Assembly: GCA_022592435.1 (NCBI GenBank)
Contig: JABYQS010000036.1
Location: forward strand, 186,001-250,000
DNA from: Cerioporus squamosus
Taxonomy: Eukaryota > Basidiomycota > Agaricomycetes > Polyporales > Polyporaceae
Direction of reading: 5' to 3'
Length of the DNA stretch: 64,000 bases
Shown here: in pieces, positions 11,903 to 23,742 of the stretch
Position numbering within the stretch: position 1 is the first letter of the stretch
Layout: each line of letters starts with the position of its first letter
Translations under genes and position numbers: made by a program
The notes under the pieces: model-generated
What the model was told of the DNA's origin: nothing
What the model saw: only the letters and a program-made list of their open reading frames with translations
Database searches by the model: none

Positions 11903-13407
11903 TTGGGACATGGATACGTCCTTCTCCGACCTACCCGCCGCATTGATATAGACTAGCACTTTGGACTGACCGCACTTTTGACTGTTGACCGCATCCGAAT
12001 TCCTCCTTGCACTGTACATAACTTACGCAACATATCCTGTATCATACTGTAGCGTAGCCAGCCATTATCCCGATTACACACCGTAATTTAACCTCGAAGT
12101 GTCATTGATCTTGTCGTCTCCTCGGTATATGTCCCCGCGCCGCTGCATGATACGTAACCATATCGGAGTGCAAATGGTCAAACTTGCACCAACAATCCTG
12201 CTTGAGCAGTTGAGCGCCAATTCCAACTGCACACCAGCCGGGAAGTTCCGAGAGCGCCTCGTTAACAACCACCACGCAGGTGTTTTGACCACCCGACTCG
12301 ATATGACGCGCAACCATGCGGCTTGAAAGCCTGGACACGGAGCGTCCTCTTTTCAATAGTACAGGTACGCTGTAGGCATGCTTCGCTGCTAACCTGACAT
12401 CTTGTGGCACGTGAATGCAGACCAGGTTATCGATGCACGACTTCTGCCTGTTGCATATACTCACGCTGTCTGTCCCTAGTAAGGTGACTTGTGCCGACTA
12501 GGTGCCTCGGTAGACCTCCAACCATGTGACTTCTCAACGTGCATAGTCCGACCTCGAGGTCGAAGGTCCCATATCACAGGGATCATTCAGTACTGTAGTC
12601 TCAACCCGCCACGTCAAGCCCAATTGAGTAAAATCATCTACCGTGAGTAATGAGTCTGTTCACAGGCTCCGTCTTAATCGCTGAAAACATTTCTGCGCCG
12701 TCTTTGATGGAATGTGTCCAGGGTTCCCACCCCGACCCGTGGGATGCTATCCAACGGCGCGAGGCCTGCACCTTCAGGCGTCTGCCCTGTGCCCGGAGTC
12801 AGAAGATACTATCCGTTTCACGTTGCAGGGAGTGCGTCCAGATCGCTCCGTTTGACACCCGGCAGATCGTCGCACTCCGTAGCTGCTCGTATCATCGTTG
12901 GGTACTGGAGCGTCTTGCCATAATCTGCAAGCGGCATTGAAAGGAGGTGACAGTACCGTCTTCGCCTGCGGGAAGCTTCATCAGCTATGTGAGCTGTTAT
13001 CATGCTGTCCGCCGGCGGTTCAGGTGAGGAACATGCGCTTTTCATGAAACGTATCGTTGACGTATGGCGATGTTCCAGGTCTTTCATCCCATCGGATAGA
13101 CGACCCACCGTCGTTTGTCCATGTATCGTTGTGTGGATACATTTTGATGTCATTGCCATGCATTGCCCCCTCAAAGTCCCTTCCCTGCACGAGGGCGATG
13201 CGAGGCTTCTCTCCGGAAGCAAGTATTCGCTATATCTGTGAGCGTGAATCAGAATCGAATAGCCCTCTACCGCCCGGCTCGTGGGAGTGAGCACCTTGTA
13301 CTATCCTCGTCTTCGTTGACACCGGGCAACGCAGTACTCATCTCAACCCCCTCCCTCATCTCCCCAATCCCTCTAGGATATCGTGCCCCCTGTTGTAATT
13401 GAGATCA
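11903..13407. other. 1.5-kb gene-free spacer
   Basis: Only short, unconnected open frames occur on both strands. No transposon ends, tRNA or recognisable protein motif was seen. The right end must carry the promoter of the FunK1 gene starting at 13408. Confidence 0.4.
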
Positions 13408-16400
13408 ATGTCCGGAACAGTACGTCGCTCTAGGCGGGAATAGTTTGCGGCTTCACTGACACGACTCCAGCAGGGCGACGTCGTCGGGAACGGCGACACG
13501 ATCACCTACACCGCGCCTATGATCGGTCCTGACCTCACCCACACCAACTTCACTGAGAATGGGACGCATGCGTTCAGCCTCTACCCCAAAGATGCGCAGT
13601 CTCGCTACAAGAGGCTAGCGCAGACAGCTCGGAGGTATATCATCGGCCCCATGCCTCCCGACCGATTCCTCCAGGCTTTCCTCTGGAAAGACGGCATGAA
13701 TGAGGCCATGCCGAGCTCCAAGAACGCTTTTGCGTCCCTGCCGCAGCCCGAGCATAAGCTCTCGAGGAAGACCCGGAGAGGCAAGCGCAAGTCGCGAGCC
13801 CGGGCATCTACCCATGTCGACCCTGAGGAGAAGGAGGTCGTGGCAGAGGAGAAGGAGGTCGTGGTAGAGGAGCTGGAGTACGATGATGAGGTCACCGCCG
13901 AGGAACTCGAGGAAGCAGACGCAATAGCGGCGCAGGATCAAGACGCGTCGAAGAGGGCGAGGAAGAAGGCGATCAAGGAGAAGGCAATATATCAACCACT
14001 CGTGCGTAGACTGCTACGTGCCTTACAAAGCCCATCCCTCATCACACTATGCCTCAGCTTCGTGCGCTCAACAAGCGCAAGCCTATCCCGGCTAACGAAG
14101 ATGATGGGGGGCCGCGATGTCCCGACTTCGCGTTTCGCGACACGTCTGACAGGGCGGACACCACTGGTGGGGCTGTAGCCGCGTCGAAGCCAGATGTCTG
14201 TTGTTATTCACTTCCCCATATCAAAGCCCTCAACGCGCAGAAGTCGCTGAAGTGCGTCACAAATATGGGCTTCGTCTCTACCTTCATCGAGGTCAAAGCC
14301 GAATTGGACTTCTTCTCTGATCCCGATCCGGGGTCATCAGCTGAAGCTCGAGCCCAGCACAGCTTCATCCTCGACCATATCCTCTCACAAGAGGAACTCA
14401 ATCGTGCCACGGAAGCTCTTGGTCAGAACATCGCTTACGCTGCTGAGATCTGCGCGAGACAGTTTCGTGTCTTCTGCTTTTCTGTCTCGCTTACTGGGAC
14501 CCGCGCCAGGCTGATTCGCTGGGATCGTGCGGGTGCAATTGTTTCAGCGGCGTTCGATCTCCTTCAGGATGAAGGCGCGGAGTACCTGTGCAAATTCTAC
14601 TGGTACTACTCGCAGTTGTCGGGCCGGGGACGAGGTTACGACCTCACTGTCATCATCGCCACCAAGAAGAAGGAAGAGTTGTTCAAGAACACCGTCAAGG
14701 CTCATATTATATCCCAGATTGGCTGGTTGCCCGCGCAGCCAAACCACGTGTTTTCGCTGGAGCAGCACTACACTCCTGGCTGCGTGTCAGTCATCCACCT
14801 CACCGCTCCCTTGCTTCCTCCGAGTTCGGACGATGAAGTTCGACAACATAACAAGCTACTGGTGTCTCATCCTATGTCCACTCCGTCCACCGTGTTCGGT
14901 CGCTGCACTCGCGCCTTCTGGGCGGTGTACTGCAAGTGGAATACTGCGACGCGCTGTTACGACAACTCTATCGCCTTCCTCAAAGATACTTGGCGGTATA
15001 GCGCCCGGACGTTCGACGAACAGGAAGGTTCCATCCTACAGTCGTTGGCGCAAGGCTTTGTACCACGAGTACCTCCTGTCGTAGCGCACGAAGACGTGCG
15101 CCATGCATCGCTGGTCAAGACCGCAGACGACAGCACGGAACTGGTCATCCAGGGTACGTTTAGTAGTGTCTTCATCTCGGACCGGTTACTAACTTCCCAT
15201 ACCTACGATGGTTGTTTTACAACGTAAGACGAGTACCAGCGTACTCGCACACAGGAATCTCAGTTCGTTGACGCGACGTGGAATTGTTGCTTGAATGACA
15301 CGGTTCTGCTCGAGCACACCCACTATCGATTGATTCTGCGCATAGTCGGATACCCGCTCGTGCGATTTTGGGGTGTCAAGGAGCTACTGAGTGGTACATT
15401 TGACGCATTCATGGGTGAGCTATGTTCACGTACATCGTTGACTTCGTCTCTCTTATTCATCCACTCGCACAACGTTCACACCCTTGATAGCTCTCAAGGC
15501 TGCAGCAACTCTCGGGTACATCCACAGAGACATCAGCCCGAGCAACATCATCTTGGTGAAGGAGAGGGACGCAGAGAAACATCGTATGCCTCGCGCAGGT
15601 TACCTCTGCGACTGGGACCTGTCTCGTAAGAGCTCGGAGTCTAAGATACTTGACGATTACGAGGTGTCGGTATGTCTTGAACCGCCATAATATCCACAAG
15701 TGTCCCAGGTCTCTGACTTCAAGTACTGCAGGCCACATGGCAGTTCCAGCCGATTGACACCTTGATGGAACCGGTGGAGGGTGAACCTCCAAGAACTCAT
15801 ACAGTTCAACACGACATGGAATCCATGCTCTACAGCGTCTTGCATTGTGCGCTACTCAACCTGCCGCACGATGGCGGCGATCCTCGGAACTGTCTCAACG
15901 AGATGTTCGATGGCTTGGAGGAGCACCTTGCGGGCAAGGCGTTCGCAGGCGGGGCTGGCAAGTTCTTGAACAAGACGCGCAGAACGTACACACGGGGTAT
16001 CATCTGGAAGTCTCCGATAACGGAATGGCTGAACAGCGTAATGGACTTCCATTCCGCAGGTGATGAGTCATGGACACCGGCCGCACTCGAAGCCTACTGG
16101 CGCAAATTCTTGCAGGAGCACGGCAGAGCTTTGCCTGACGGGGATAGATGCACAGACCTGCGCATCCCTCAGAAGGTTGTCAAGGAGCGTGTCACTGTCG
16201 ACCAGCGCGCTTCACGCTACTATCAAGGCAAATTCATCCCCCCTCCATACGCCCATTCGCAGACGGTTCTTCCATTGAAGCGTGCTGCTGACTTACCCCC
16301 GTTGTTCACCGCGCCCCCTCTCAAGACGCGCAAAGTCGCGGCCACTCTCTCACTCGTCGAGGGGGGTGACAACATATCGCCACAGACACACTTGCCTATC

Positions 16401-16932
16401 TCCCTAGCATCACTACCAGCTACACTGCCGCCCTCGACCGCTACCGACGTGACTGGATATGACACCGAGGTGACATTCATGACGGAGGTGACGGCCGTGG
16501 AGTTTCCGACTCGACCACGGAAGGCGACTCGACCAAGGAAGCTCGCTCGTCAATGCTACAACCCGAAGACACATAGTGCGAAGTGAGTTGTATTTGTCCG
16601 ATAGTCGCCCTCGAATATGTGCTGACGACACTACTTTGCAGGAATCATTTCATCGGCCTCATGATCGAGAAGGATCGGGATGTGAGCCAAGCTGACTGCC
16701 TATCAGCTTGGGCTGCACTGTCCGTCGAGCGCAAGCAGGTTAGTGACCACTCAACTCTTCACGTTACGATGTATGCTCACTGTGATCGTTCAGCATTATA
16801 AGGCCCTCTATGCAGAAGAGCGTCGCAAGGTACGTTGCTGTCATGATTTTGTGACATGCTGCGCGCGCTGGCTGACCGGTCGCTATATTCCAGGAGAAGG
16901 CCAATCTGTCGCATATCCAGAACTCTCGTTAG
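13408..16932 (+). CDS. FunK1-type protein kinase with HMG-box-like C-terminal tail
   Basis: Proposed exons: 13408-13419, 13474-14001, 14058-15153, 15229-15414, 15491-15669, 15732-16582, 16642-16738, 16794-16829, 16894-16932. They sum to 1,008 codons, giving 1,007 residues. Kinase features in order are a YIIGPMPPDRFLQAFL N-terminal motif, an acidic/basic insert, SIAFLKDTWR with the putative ATP-binding Lys, the catalytic loop HRDISPSNIILV, DWDLS as the DFG equivalent, and HDMESMLYSV. After exon 6 an intron donor overlaps the stop codon that would otherwise end the protein (AAGTGAGT at 16581-16588). Splicing adds a basic segment followed by NHFIGLMIEKDRDVSQ and AWAALSVERKQHYKALYAE, which resembles an HMG box. 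FunK1 proteins are fungal kinase-like proteins of unknown substrate. If the intron is retained, the kinase ends at 16586. The kinase call is strong; the tail depends on splicing that I infer. Confidence 0.85.
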
Positions 16933-17479
16933 CAAGCACTCAAGCCTCAGGATACAACTGCGTCGTCGATGTACGGCTGCATACAACCATTAGGAAGGGC
17001 GTGGACTACGATGGCACAGGCCTGGACTAGGCTCCAGCTCGGGGTCAGCAGATACTTATCGGCTCGGCGTGCTGCAGAGCGGGGACTTACATATACTATA
17101 TACCATCTATTTGTCGGCCCGAACATGAAAGATGTGAAGCTTTGAGATGGGAAACTTGGTCGTTTAAGGGACCACGAGTTAGCGTTGCGGGCAGACGTCA
17201 ATGCCAGCGGGAGGAGCTCGAGTCGAGTAAGTAGTAAGTAGTGCCTTTCAGGCGGCAGCCGGTCGAGGAGGCCGGCGCGCCCATAGACGCTCATTGTTGA
17301 AATGTCTCAGGGTTCGCCTGCATCGACCAACATCGACTCCAGAGTCCGTGGCTGCATGCAAACGTCTTTGTGCTGCGACCTGAACCTGACCCAAAACTGG
17401 CTTCCACTCTCCGTTTCCCTTGCACACGTCCCCTGTGTCGTTGCCAAGCTGTCGACGTCCACCTCCTCGTCTTTCTTTC
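16933..17479. other. Spacer between two tandem FunK1 genes
   Basis: This is the promoter region of the FunK1 gene that starts at 17480. An open frame begins at 17302 but does not share the reading frame of the conserved N-terminus and has no matching motif, so it was not used as the start. Confidence 0.45.
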
Positions 17480-20119
17480 ATGACACCAACATGCGTCTAC
17501 GACGTTCCGATGGCCCGCAACCTGTCCTTGGTGACTCTTGGACTCGACCCAAACCAAGCCTTGGCGCGCAATCTGCAGCATCTGGCAGAGTCTCGCCACT
17601 TCACCTTGAGGTCTATGCCCGTCCAGTCATTCATAGACACATTCGCTCCCATGCAAGGGCTCCGCGATGACCGCACACGGTACTTGTCGAGCTGGCGTGC
17701 GTTCAGAGCAATACCCGTCACCGCCAATTCAGCTGAACAAATTTACCACCCGCTGGTAAGTCCTTGGCAGCATACCCTCAGTCCTATTCCATTCAACATA
17801 TCTAGATCGCTGCTCTCAACAAAAGTACAAGTCGCAAGTCCCGATGCCCGGGATTTGTCTTCGAGGATGTCGCTTCACGGAGTTTACACCCACGTCGATT
17901 CGGCTACATGAAGCCTCATGTGTGCTGCTTCACGAGTGATTCCTTGGAGCTGGTGCGTGGACAAGAGTTTTCCTCCCGTTCGGAACTTGGCTACGCCGAA
18001 CTCTTCTTCGAGGTCAAGCCAGATCCCTCGCATGACTTCTTCAGCGAGCCCATCTACAGTTATGATTTGCTTAACGACGCACCCCCCCTGGTTCAAGACC
18101 TAAACAAGGTGCTCGGACAGCACATCGCATACGTTACAGAGATATTTGCCCGTCAGTTCCGTGTATTCTTCTTCACAATTTCCATGGCTGGCTCCCTCGC
18201 ACGTCTCCTCCGCTGGGATCGTTCCGGGTGCATCGTATCGGAAGCGTTCGATGTCCGCGAACATCCTGAACTGTTGTGCGAGTTTCTCTGGAGATTCGCG
18301 CACGCCTCTGAAGCTGGTCGTGGACACGATATCACGGTTGAGCCTGCTCTTGCTGAAGACGAGTCTTTGTTCGAAGCGCTCATCACGCAGGAGACGGCCC
18401 TCCAACTAGGAGTAACCGGCCAGGCGCTGCACCAGGCGGTCAAACAACATTACGAGTCGGGAAAGGTTATGGCCATCCACGTAGTTAGCCGGGGGGCTAC
18501 CGACGAGTCCCTTACCATTCGTCGGTTCCTCATCTCTAGACCCGTCGTATCGCCATTGTCGCTCAGCGGGAGAGGGACGAGGGGGTTCTGGGCGGTCGAT
18601 ATTGCCTCCCGTCGCGTCGTCTTCGTCAAGGACACATGGCGTACCGGTCATTTGGAGGCAAAGGAGGGCGACACATTGGAACATATGGCGGAGGTTGGAG
18701 TTCGCAATATCCCCCACATGGTTGCGCATGGAGACGTCCCCTCTTATATACCAGGAGATGGGCGAACACTCCATAGTAAGTTGCTTCCATTGTACCCCCA
18801 CACCCTGCCACTAATCGATTACCATGCTAGGCGGCGACTTTCAGACAACTAGCACAGACTCTTACAAATCTGCACCGTGGCGCTCGAGCAATGACGATAG
18901 CTCGAGTCATATATCTCGTCGCAAGCACTACCGCCTAGTCCTCGGACCCGTGGGCTACGACATACGGTTCTTTCGTGGTACGGAAGAACTCCTTTACGCC
19001 AGTTTTGATGTTTTCACGGGTAAGTGCGCCTGACGTCTCTGGCAGAATCACTAATCAAGCGACTTCCGGCAGCTATACGCGATGCGTTGGACAAGGACTT
19101 ACGCGTACACCGGGATGTCAGCGCCGGGAACATCATTCTCGTGAGACAACGCTCAGACCAGAAGATACGGAAGGGAATCCTCATCGACTGGGAATCTTCC
19201 TGTAGTGTGGACGACACAGGACTATCTACCAAAGCTGGACGCGCGGTACCTCCTTCCAAGAATTCTCCTACGCGTGGTACTGATATGACTTGTTCAGGGT
19301 ACATGGTTGTTCATGTCGCGAGATCTGCTCTACGATCACGAGAACGTCGTGAAGCAGTCTATCAACGACGACATGGAATCACTGTTCTACGTCGTCCTAT
19401 ACTGCGCTCTTCATTGGTTGCCTCATAATCTCAGCAAGGACAAGCTGACTGACTTGATCACCACCTTCTTCGAGCACAAGGAAGAGTACGGCGAGGGCGT
19501 CATGGGCGCGAGGAGCAAGATCATCAATGCAGAAAATCGCTACTACACGAGGGGTGTCGTCTATGGTGACCCAGCGATCAAGGAATGGCTGGACACCGTC
19601 ATGGATTACATGTCTCCGCGCTCTCATCAGAGAGAGATATACAAGGACAAATGGAACCCGGAGCAGCTGAACGCCTTTTGGGCCGAGTTCCTTCAGACAC
19701 ACACGTTGGAAGTGGACAACCGAGTCTCGCATGACCTGACCAAGCGCACCCTTCCCCTCGAGGCGCCCACCTCCGGCTCATCCAGCTCTTCCTCGGCAAG
19801 CCCCTCCCCTGTCCCTCAGGCGCGCCCTGTGCGTGCTTCGCGACGTCTTGCCAGCAAACGGTCACGCCAGGGCTCACCGACGACTTCTGGCTTGAAGCGT
19901 GCGCGCAACGTTCGCTCTGCTGCTCAACCCGGTCCGTCAGAGCAGACTCTCCGGCGTAGCGACCGCATCCGGAGCCAGGAGGCACGTAGGACGGCTACTG
20001 CGCGCGGTACCCCGCGTGGTGCTGCTGCCCCGAGAGGTAGACCAGCCAGCCCCGCGCGCCCACCTCGCGGAAGAGGCGGGCGAGGCGGGGCTCGCAGGCG
20101 TAGCGCCACCCGCAAGTAG
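17480..20119 (+). CDS. FunK1-type protein kinase with RG-rich tail and DWE motif
   Basis: Proposed exons: 17480-17755, 17806-18775, 18831-19019, 19073-19245, 19298-20119, giving 809 residues. The start MTPTCVYDVPM was chosen because the same CVYxxPM motif opens the FunK1 fragment at the left edge. Kinase features are RVVFVKDTWR with the presumed ATP-binding Lys, HRDVSAGNIILV as the catalytic loop, and LIDWESS where other copies have DWDLS. The metal-binding Asp is kept, but the third position of the DFG-like triplet is Glu. The C-terminal helix region carries NDDMESLFYVV. The tail is Ser-rich, then basic, with a short motif LRRSDRIRSQEA and RG repeats. Substrate and pathway are unknown. It lies 547 bp after the previous FunK1 gene and 255 bp before a truncated copy, consistent with tandem duplication. 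Confidence 0.83.
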
Positions 20120-20374
20120 CCCGGGCTCTATCTACTTCTCTATCGTGTCGCGCATGCCGTAATTGCTATCATACTCTCTCTGAATCACCTATGTTATCGT
20201 TTTGCATTCGTGCTGTCCAGCTTTCTTACCAGCGACGCTGTTGTACTGTACGCTCGCCTCTTTTTTTGGATGTACAATACGATATCCAACTCGACTCGGA
20301 ACAGCGCGCATCCCACCTAACACTAGTATGTTCCCTTTGCTACTATGGGATTGGTGCGCTGACGGCGTCCACAG

Positions 20375-21400
20375 GGGACCTGGGAATTCATGTCGATCAA
20401 GATGCTTGGGGATACGAAGAGCACCCGTCCTCACACCATCCAAGACGACATGGAGTCTTTGCTCTATGTTGTCTTCTATTGCGCGTTGCATTGGCTTCCC
20501 CACAACCTGACCGCTGAAGACGGTCTATCAGAGCTGATCAGCAACTTCTTCAAGCGCAGGGTTACGAAGAGTGGCGGTATCATTGGCGGAGACGCGAAGT
20601 TAAGCAACGCCATGAACCGTGTTTACACGGCTGCGCCCACCTTCACCAGTAAAGCACCGCGCGAATGGCTGGACACGGTTCTGGACTACCATAGCCCGCC
20701 CCGAGGCAAGGAGCTCGAGTACGCGGACAAGTGGTCTAATCCCGACCATCTAGACGCTTTCTGGTCCGAATTCCTGCGGACGCACGAGCTGGAACATGGG
20801 GATCGTGTTACGCACGACATCGCAGCGGAGTATGTGTCCGGCGACTCGTCTTCTTCCGAGGAGAGCGAAGAATACTCGAGCTCGGCATCATCATCTGCGT
20901 CGGAAACTGGTCGACCCGACTCCCCTGCCCAGCGCCCCCACGAGCCTTCGCCGCAACCCCACGAGCCTTCGCCGCACCCCGACAACCAGGGCGCTCCTCT
21001 CCCTTCGCCACCCGGCACTAGCTTAGGGAAGCACAAACGTCCCTCTGACGTCGCCCCGCCTGAACCCAAGCGCATCCATGCCTCCCCGCGGAGCACACCA
21101 CGGCCAACTGTCGAGGTTTCTCCCCTCCGTCGGAGCGCACGCATTCGAGACCAACAGGCAAAGGAGGCGGTCACGGAGGCGAACGCGCCAGTGTCTGTAC
21201 CTAGGGCTAGGGGGAGTAGGGGAACCACATCGTCCCGTCGCGTGTCCACTCGAGGCAGCAGCAACGCCAGACGTGGTGGTGGTTCGAGTGCTACCGGGAA
21301 AGGCACACGTGGAGGAAGCGGAGGCCCCGTCCGGGGTCGTGGTCGTCGCGGCGGTCGGGTCGGTGGACGAGGCACACGGACGACAATCTCTCGCAAGTAG
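20375..21400 (+). pseudogene. 5'-truncated FunK1 copy (C-terminal lobe and tail only)
   Basis: An acceptor at 20374 opens into GTWEFMSIKM, matching GTWLFMSRDL of the preceding gene, then QDDMESLLYVVFYCALHW and a full C-terminal lobe. The tail is Ser-rich, Pro-rich and finally RG-rich, with the motif LRRSARIRDQQA shared with the preceding copy. The stop is at 21398-21400. Only 255 bp separate it from the previous stop, and neither a catalytic HRD loop nor an N-lobe is found there. An ATG at 20390 could start a 336-residue protein, so expression of a lobe-only protein is possible, but it would not be a kinase. The best reading is an incomplete tandem duplication of the gene at 17480. Confidence 0.7.
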
Positions 21401-22630
21401 GCCGTTGCGTTCACTTTCTGTCCCTGCCCCTGCCATGCATCATCTATACCTTGCTGTATCTTGCTGTTGCTGTCGATTCGCTGCTGTCCTTCGTCTTCGC
21501 TGTTCCGCTCTTCGTTCATATCGCTATACCGATGTTCGCTTTCGCAGTCCTCGTTGCCTTTGCTTTCATTGCGCCGTTGTACTCATATACCCTTGTGCAT
21601 GCATACATAGGATTTTGCACTTCCATGCGAAGAATCTCTCAATCTCCTGCGACCTTCATGGGTTCCCAATCTGTCCTCAGAGTGGCGCGAGGTCTCAAGT
21701 GACAGCCATGCCAAACACCTTTGGGTCGCAGCCCGTTCATGCCAACAGATCTGTCCGTCTCGAGCTCGAGGAGGCTCGAGGGGGCGCATTGCGCAAGGTG
21801 AAGTCATTTGGGCGTCGGTGTACTTAATAGATCAATTGAACATGCCATCCCCGAGGCGTCCGTCGGACGCGGGGACGTCTAGATTTCCGACGCGGTATTT
21901 AACCTCGCGCCTTCCAGATCCACGGCGCTAGATCAGTGTGTTCGAGGCAGGTATGATGTCACCGCGCGCGCAAGTTGAAGGGGCCAATATGTCTGTTGTC
22001 TTGTAACTGAAGATGTGGTGATTTAGGAGGAACAGGAGGGTAGTAGCATGCATGCTGCATAAAAGTATACGTACGTAGCGGGAGGAAGCAAATACAGACT
22101 GGAGGCAGGGCTGCAGTTCGGAGGAATATGTACGGTGATAGCGGGTAACTGGGTACGGGGCGAAACGTTGCATTGACGGAAAGAGTACAGTCGCGATTCC
22201 GGAGGATGGGGTTGGGGTTGTGGGTACGGGTGCGTGATAAGCATGTTTACGGGCTGCGCAGGCGCGCCTCCTCCTCCTCCTCCTCGTAGACGATGGTGGG
22301 CATGGCAAGGACAGGGATGGGATCTTGGAATGGATGGATACACTGGTGTTGAGTAGCGGCACGCGAGTCTCGATATAACATACAACTTTACACGAAGCTT
22401 TCTTCTCTCTGTTACTGCTGCTCTTCCGACTTTCTGGCTCTCCCTCGCATCGACACCAACGTCCACAGGCCGTACATCGGGCGAATTGGACCAGGAGACA
22501 TGCGAGGGGTGCAATCACTGTCCACGCCACCGGGGACGTTCCTCCGTTAGCCAGAAGCACCAATCAGACAGCAATTGGGACGTACATCAAATTCCAGTGC
22601 AAACCGACGGGCCAGCCGTCTGTCTGTCGC
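21401..22630. other. 1.2-kb spacer without recognised gene
   Basis: This stretch follows the FunK1 array and precedes the 3' end of ypd1. Open frames are short and motif-free. Noticed structures are a 15-bp inverted repeat at 21856-21870 and a short (CTC)n tract around 22267-22286. Confidence 0.45.
21856..21870. repeat. Short perfect inverted repeat (7-bp arms, 1-base loop)
   Basis: GCGTCCG at 21856-21862 and CGGACGC at 21864-21870 are exact reverse complements around one T. The flanks CCCC and GGGG could extend the stem with a small bulge. It lies in non-coding DNA, so it may be a terminator-like hairpin, a protein-binding palindrome or chance. Confidence 0.35.
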
Positions 22631-23516
22631 TCAGACTTCGGCTGGGGCCGCGTGCTCCTTGTACCATCTCTGGAGCCACTTCTCCGCTATTCCGTACTCC
22701 TTCTTGACGCGTTTGAGGAGCGGGCCGATCTTGGCGAGCGCCTCCTCGGGGGTGAGGTCTGTGCCTTTTACCTCGTCGCGAAGGGCGCCGTAGTGCTGGA
22801 TGTCCTCGCATGTGGCCTGGACAGCAGAGACGCCGAGGGCGGCGGAGGAGCCCTTGAGGAAGTGGCCGAGAGATGAGAGCTTCGGGAGGTCCTTCTTCTC
22901 GCTGCGGGCACGCGGGTGAGCACGGAAATGAGGTGAGATGGTGAGTCGTGTGGCGAAGCGGGGCACGTGGATTAGAGGGGACAGGAGAAGCGTCAGTGCG
23001 ACGGCGAACGAGATGGTTCTGGAAGGCACGTACAAGGCATCGTCCATGTCTGTGAAGGTTGTACTTGCTTGGGTGAAGTACGCCTCGGTCATGCCGAAGG
23101 AGAAGTCGTGGGTGTCGTCCTCGTCGAGATCGAGGATCTGGTTGAAGGTATCGAGGTCGATGACATCTTCCTGATCGGCCTGGGATGCGCGAGAAGGGGA
23201 TGTCAATACAGAGACGGGCGGGATGTGTTCCGGCGGGGCGCACCTCGTCATCTGCGGCATCATCTGCGGGCTCTTCCTTGGTTGCGGGTGCTGGTGTTCG
23301 CTCTGGGGCGGGAGTTGCGCGAGATGGAGGCTCGGGTGCGGGGGAGGTCAGACGAGCGGCGGCGGACTTTGGAGACGCGGGAGCAAGGGACGGGCCGCGG
23401 GAGTCGGCGTGGGCTGGGGGAGACGGGGAGCGGAGCTTGGCAGCGGACGGGGGGAGGTCGCGGTCGGGGGACTTGAGGTGTTCTGCGACGGCGGTCTTCG
23501 TCTGAGCGGGGGACAT
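22631..23516 (-). CDS. ypd1: Histidine-containing phosphotransfer protein Ypd1
   Basis: Ypd1 relays phosphate from hybrid histidine kinases to the response regulators Ssk1 and Skn7 upstream of the HOG stress pathway. Exons are 23516-23244, 23179-23034 and 22901-22631, giving 229 residues. The start is MSPAQTKTAVAEHL. The first 90 or so residues are Pro/Ala/Ser-rich and probably disordered. The HPt domain follows, with IDLDTFNQILDLDEDD and the phosphorylatable His in HFLKGSSAALGV, then CEDIQHYGA. The C-terminus is helical and ends KEHAAPAEV. The HPt motif is complete. The disordered N-terminal extension makes it longer than yeast Ypd1. It diverges from the Sec14-like gene with 226 bp between starts. 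Confidence 0.92.
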
Positions 23517-23742
23517 GGCTCGTCGTGTCTGGAGCAGTGGGTGGGCGGAGGAGAGACGAGACGGGCGACGCTGGCCAATTATCAATGCGATCGCACTCCA
23601 CTGTATGCCCTTGTTACAGCACCTTCTTACTCGATAAACACGCGGGCTTACTGCTGCTTACCCAATCGATTGACCCGGGTCGGCCCCTCGAGGCTCTCCC
23701 CGCTGCCACAGCCTGCCACTCGCGCAGACCAGCCCCGCGGAC
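23517..23742. promoter_or_regulatory. Divergent promoter region between ypd1 and the Sec14-like gene
   Basis: The 226 bp between the two outward start codons must hold both promoters. No canonical TATA box is seen on either strand. Confidence 0.45.

Noticed and set aside
17302..17479. Upstream ATG at 17302 as start of the third FunK1 gene
   Set aside because: Its frame does not join the conserved CVYDVPM start without an unsupported intron; ATG 17480 matches the paralogue start.
22267..22286. Short (CTC)n tract
   Set aside because: A trivial microsatellite with no sign of function.
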